Part shown: positions 16,707 to 17,505 of the stretch, one piece after another | Layout of the letters: each line of letters starts with the position of its first letter | Position numbering within the stretch: position 1 is the first letter of the stretch | Assembly: GCA_009774765.1 (NCBI GenBank) | Contig: VSOK01000046.1 | Coordinates: forward strand, 1-17,505 | DNA from: Bacteroidales bacterium | GTDB lineage: Bacteria > Bacteroidota > Bacteroidia > Bacteroidales > UBA932 | Length of the DNA stretch: 17,505 bases | Reading direction: 5' to 3' | Made by a program: the position numbers and the translations under genes | Notes under the pieces: model-generated | Database searches by the model: none | The model's input: only the letters and a program-made list of their open reading frames with translations | Told to the model about the DNA's origin: nothing

Positions 16707-16865
16707 TCAGTCTTTCTCTATAAGCTCGCATTTATATGTCATATTCCTGAAATCTCTGGTGTCTACGGTAAAACAATTCATATTCATCCTTTGGTATGGT
16801 GCTGTGGGGCATAATATCATATTCTCTGAAAACACAAGGTCAGATGCAAACTGATGACCACTGCC
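16707..16865 (-). pseudogene. ORF remnant, possible 3' end of an unrecognised gene
   Basis: The minus strand reads open from an in-frame TAA at 16868-16866 down to a TGA at 16709-16707, about 52 codons. An internal ATG at 16820 gives 37 residues containing MILCPTAPYQR and NCFTVDTRDFRNMTYKCEL. The residue mix looks protein-like rather than random, and the stop is 57 nt before a terminator hairpin on the same strand, as for a gene end. There is no clear ribosome-binding site, and the upstream sequence changes abruptly into direct repeats. I do not recognise the family. It could be a very small real gene or the tail of a gene broken by the repeat region. Confidence 0.3.
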
Positions 16866-16894
16866 TTATTGGGTTTTCCGGTCGGTTTTTATAC

Positions 16895-16946
16895 GTTGCC
16901 TTTTGTCCGGCGTGTCCATAAGCCCATTTCCTGTCCGATGTCCACG
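16895..16946. repeat. 52-bp direct repeat, copy 1
   Basis: Begins GTTGCCTTTTGTCCGG and ends GATGTCCACG. It matches copy 2 at 50 of 52 positions (A/C and T/C differences). The copies are 84 bp apart, exactly 28 codons. The minus strand of this copy can be read as VDIGQEMGLWTRRTKGN. Confidence 0.85.
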
Positions 16947-16978
16947 GTGCTGTTTGTTATGTCTGTGGTTATCAGTTT

Positions 16979-17030
16979 GTTGCCTTTTGTCCGGCGTGTC
17001 CATCAGCCCATTTCCCGTCCGATGTCCACG
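16979..17030. repeat. 52-bp direct repeat, copy 2
   Basis: Same unit as at 16895-16946, with a 32-bp unique spacer (16947-16978) between the two. In the coding-like minus-strand frame the A/C change turns the Leu codon of copy 1 into a stop, so if this was once coding it is now broken. Confidence 0.85.
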
Positions 17031-17095
17031 AGGGGCGACTCTGTGACAATAGGTTTGTGTACGGTTTGCTGAGAATAGAGCATACCACGCACGCA

Positions 17096-17144
17096 ATACA
17101 GCCAAGCGGCGAGATGAGATAACCATACAGCCAAGCGGTGAGAT
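17096..17144. repeat. Two 20-bp direct repeats at 29-bp period
   Basis: ATACAGCCAAGCGG followed by C or T and GAGAT occurs at 17096-17115 and 17125-17144, 19 of 20 bases identical. The 9-bp spacer echoes the repeat end (GAGATAA). Function unknown. Confidence 0.7.
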
Positions 17145-17191
17145 AATCAGATTAAAGCCATCTGTGCAGTTAAGCTAAAGGAATATGTCAG

Positions 17192-17290
17192 ATGAACAAA
17201 ATCGTTCCGGTATTCGGAAATAGAGTTACCGGAACACTGGAGCATATCGGAGAATACACCAGTCGCGACCCTTGCCTTGTAATGCATTAA
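17192..17290 (+). CDS. Doubtful small ORF, 32 aa
   Basis: ATG at 17192 to TAA at 17290. The peptide contains MNKIVPVFGNRVTGTLEHIG and ends in DPCLVMH. AAAGGA lies 12 nt upstream. The ORF overlaps the inverted repeat at 17204-17235. The residue mix is protein-like but I recognise no family, and an ORF of this length is expected by chance. Confidence 0.12.
   Translation: MNKIVPVFGNRVTGTLEHIGEYTSRDPCLVMH
17204..17235. repeat. 9-bp perfect inverted repeat GTTCCGGTA / TACCGGAAC
   Basis: Arms at 17204-17212 and 17227-17235 with a 14-nt spacer. There is no T tract on either side, so a terminator is unlikely. A protein-binding palindrome or an RNA stem are possible. Confidence 0.5.
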
Positions 17291-17301
17291 ATACCAGTTA
17301 T

Positions 17302-17343
17302 TTGTAAAACAGTATAGCTTTTAAATGGCATACTGTTTTACAA
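17302..17343. repeat. 14-bp perfect inverted repeat TTGTAAAACAGTAT / ATACTGTTTTACAA
   Basis: Arms at 17302-17315 and 17330-17343 are exact reverse complements with a 14-nt spacer. A looser outer pair, ACCAGT (17293-17298) and ACTGGT (17357-17362), encloses it. The AT-rich stem and equal arm and loop lengths suggest a protein-binding palindrome, a recombination site or a weak bidirectional terminator. The spacer is too short for an invertible promoter. Confidence 0.6.
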
Positions 17344-17425
17344 CGTTTTGATTTCCACTGGTTTACAGATGGAGGGTGTATCGGACGAAATATGTCTGAT
17401 TTTAGGTTCAAGGCTGACGTCTCCA

Positions 17426-17456
<31 letters not shown>

Positions 17457-17505
17457 GGGTTTGACAAAATAGGTTGGGCAAGCCCGCGGCCCGGGGGGTG
17501 TGGTT

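Noticed and set aside
16895..17030. CRISPR array
   Set aside because: There are only two units of 52 bp, longer than usual repeats and not identical, with no further spacers and no cas genes.
16866..17126. Minus-strand 86-codon ORF across the 52-bp repeats as a real gene
   Set aside because: It is mostly repeat sequence of biased composition, has no ribosome-binding site or recognisable domain, and other frames through the repeat look equally plausible.
17302..17343. Invertible promoter (phase-variation switch)
   Set aside because: The 14-bp spacer between the inverted arms is too short to carry a promoter, and no recombinase gene is nearby.

Overview
The window is a polysaccharide utilization locus (PUL) from a Bacteroidetes bacterium, most likely order Bacteroidales. 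The evidence is a susC/susD pair, several type II lipoprotein signals, a hybrid two-component sensor (HTCS), promoter boxes of the form TAnnTTTGY and short-spaced genes. I cannot name the genus. The right end (about 17400-17505) has a 21-base C run, a 10-base A run and GC-rich low-complexity sequence, which looks like a low-quality contig terminus.

Layout, left to right. Positions 1-438 (minus strand, cut by the window edge) hold the start of a GH88 unsaturated glucuronyl hydrolase lipoprotein. Positions 439-763 are a divergent control region: two identical TAATTTTG boxes point outward, with a perfect inverted repeat exactly midway between them. Positions 764-12354 (plus strand) are one tightly spaced operon: surface glycan-binding lipoprotein 1, SusC, SusD, surface glycan-binding lipoprotein 2 (coiled coil, collagen-like triplets, two BACON-like domains), and a heparinase II/III-type lyase lipoprotein (PL12-like). 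A hairpin terminator follows. The convergent gene at 12410-16435 (minus) is the HTCS. Beyond it, 16436-17505 has no confident gene. It holds a tandem repeat, a hairpin terminator facing the HTCS, a short minus-strand ORF remnant, a 52-bp direct repeat at an 84-bp period, smaller repeats and a 14-bp perfect inverted repeat.

Inferred working model: the surface lyase cuts a uronic-acid glycan, probably a glycosaminoglycan of the heparan/heparosan type. The two binding lipoproteins and SusD capture the fragments and SusC imports them with TonB energy. GH88 removes the 4,5-unsaturated uronic acid that lyases leave at the non-reducing end. The HTCS propeller senses a fragment in the periplasm and its AraC domain activates the locus, probably from the palindrome between the divergent promoters. 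The gene set resembles, from memory, the core of the Bacteroides thetaiotaomicron heparin/heparan sulfate PUL, but no sulfatase is in this window, so the degree of sulfation of the substrate is open.

The most notable observations are the roughly 285-residue C-terminal module shared by the two binding lipoproteins that bracket susCD, and the exactly symmetric divergent promoter architecture.
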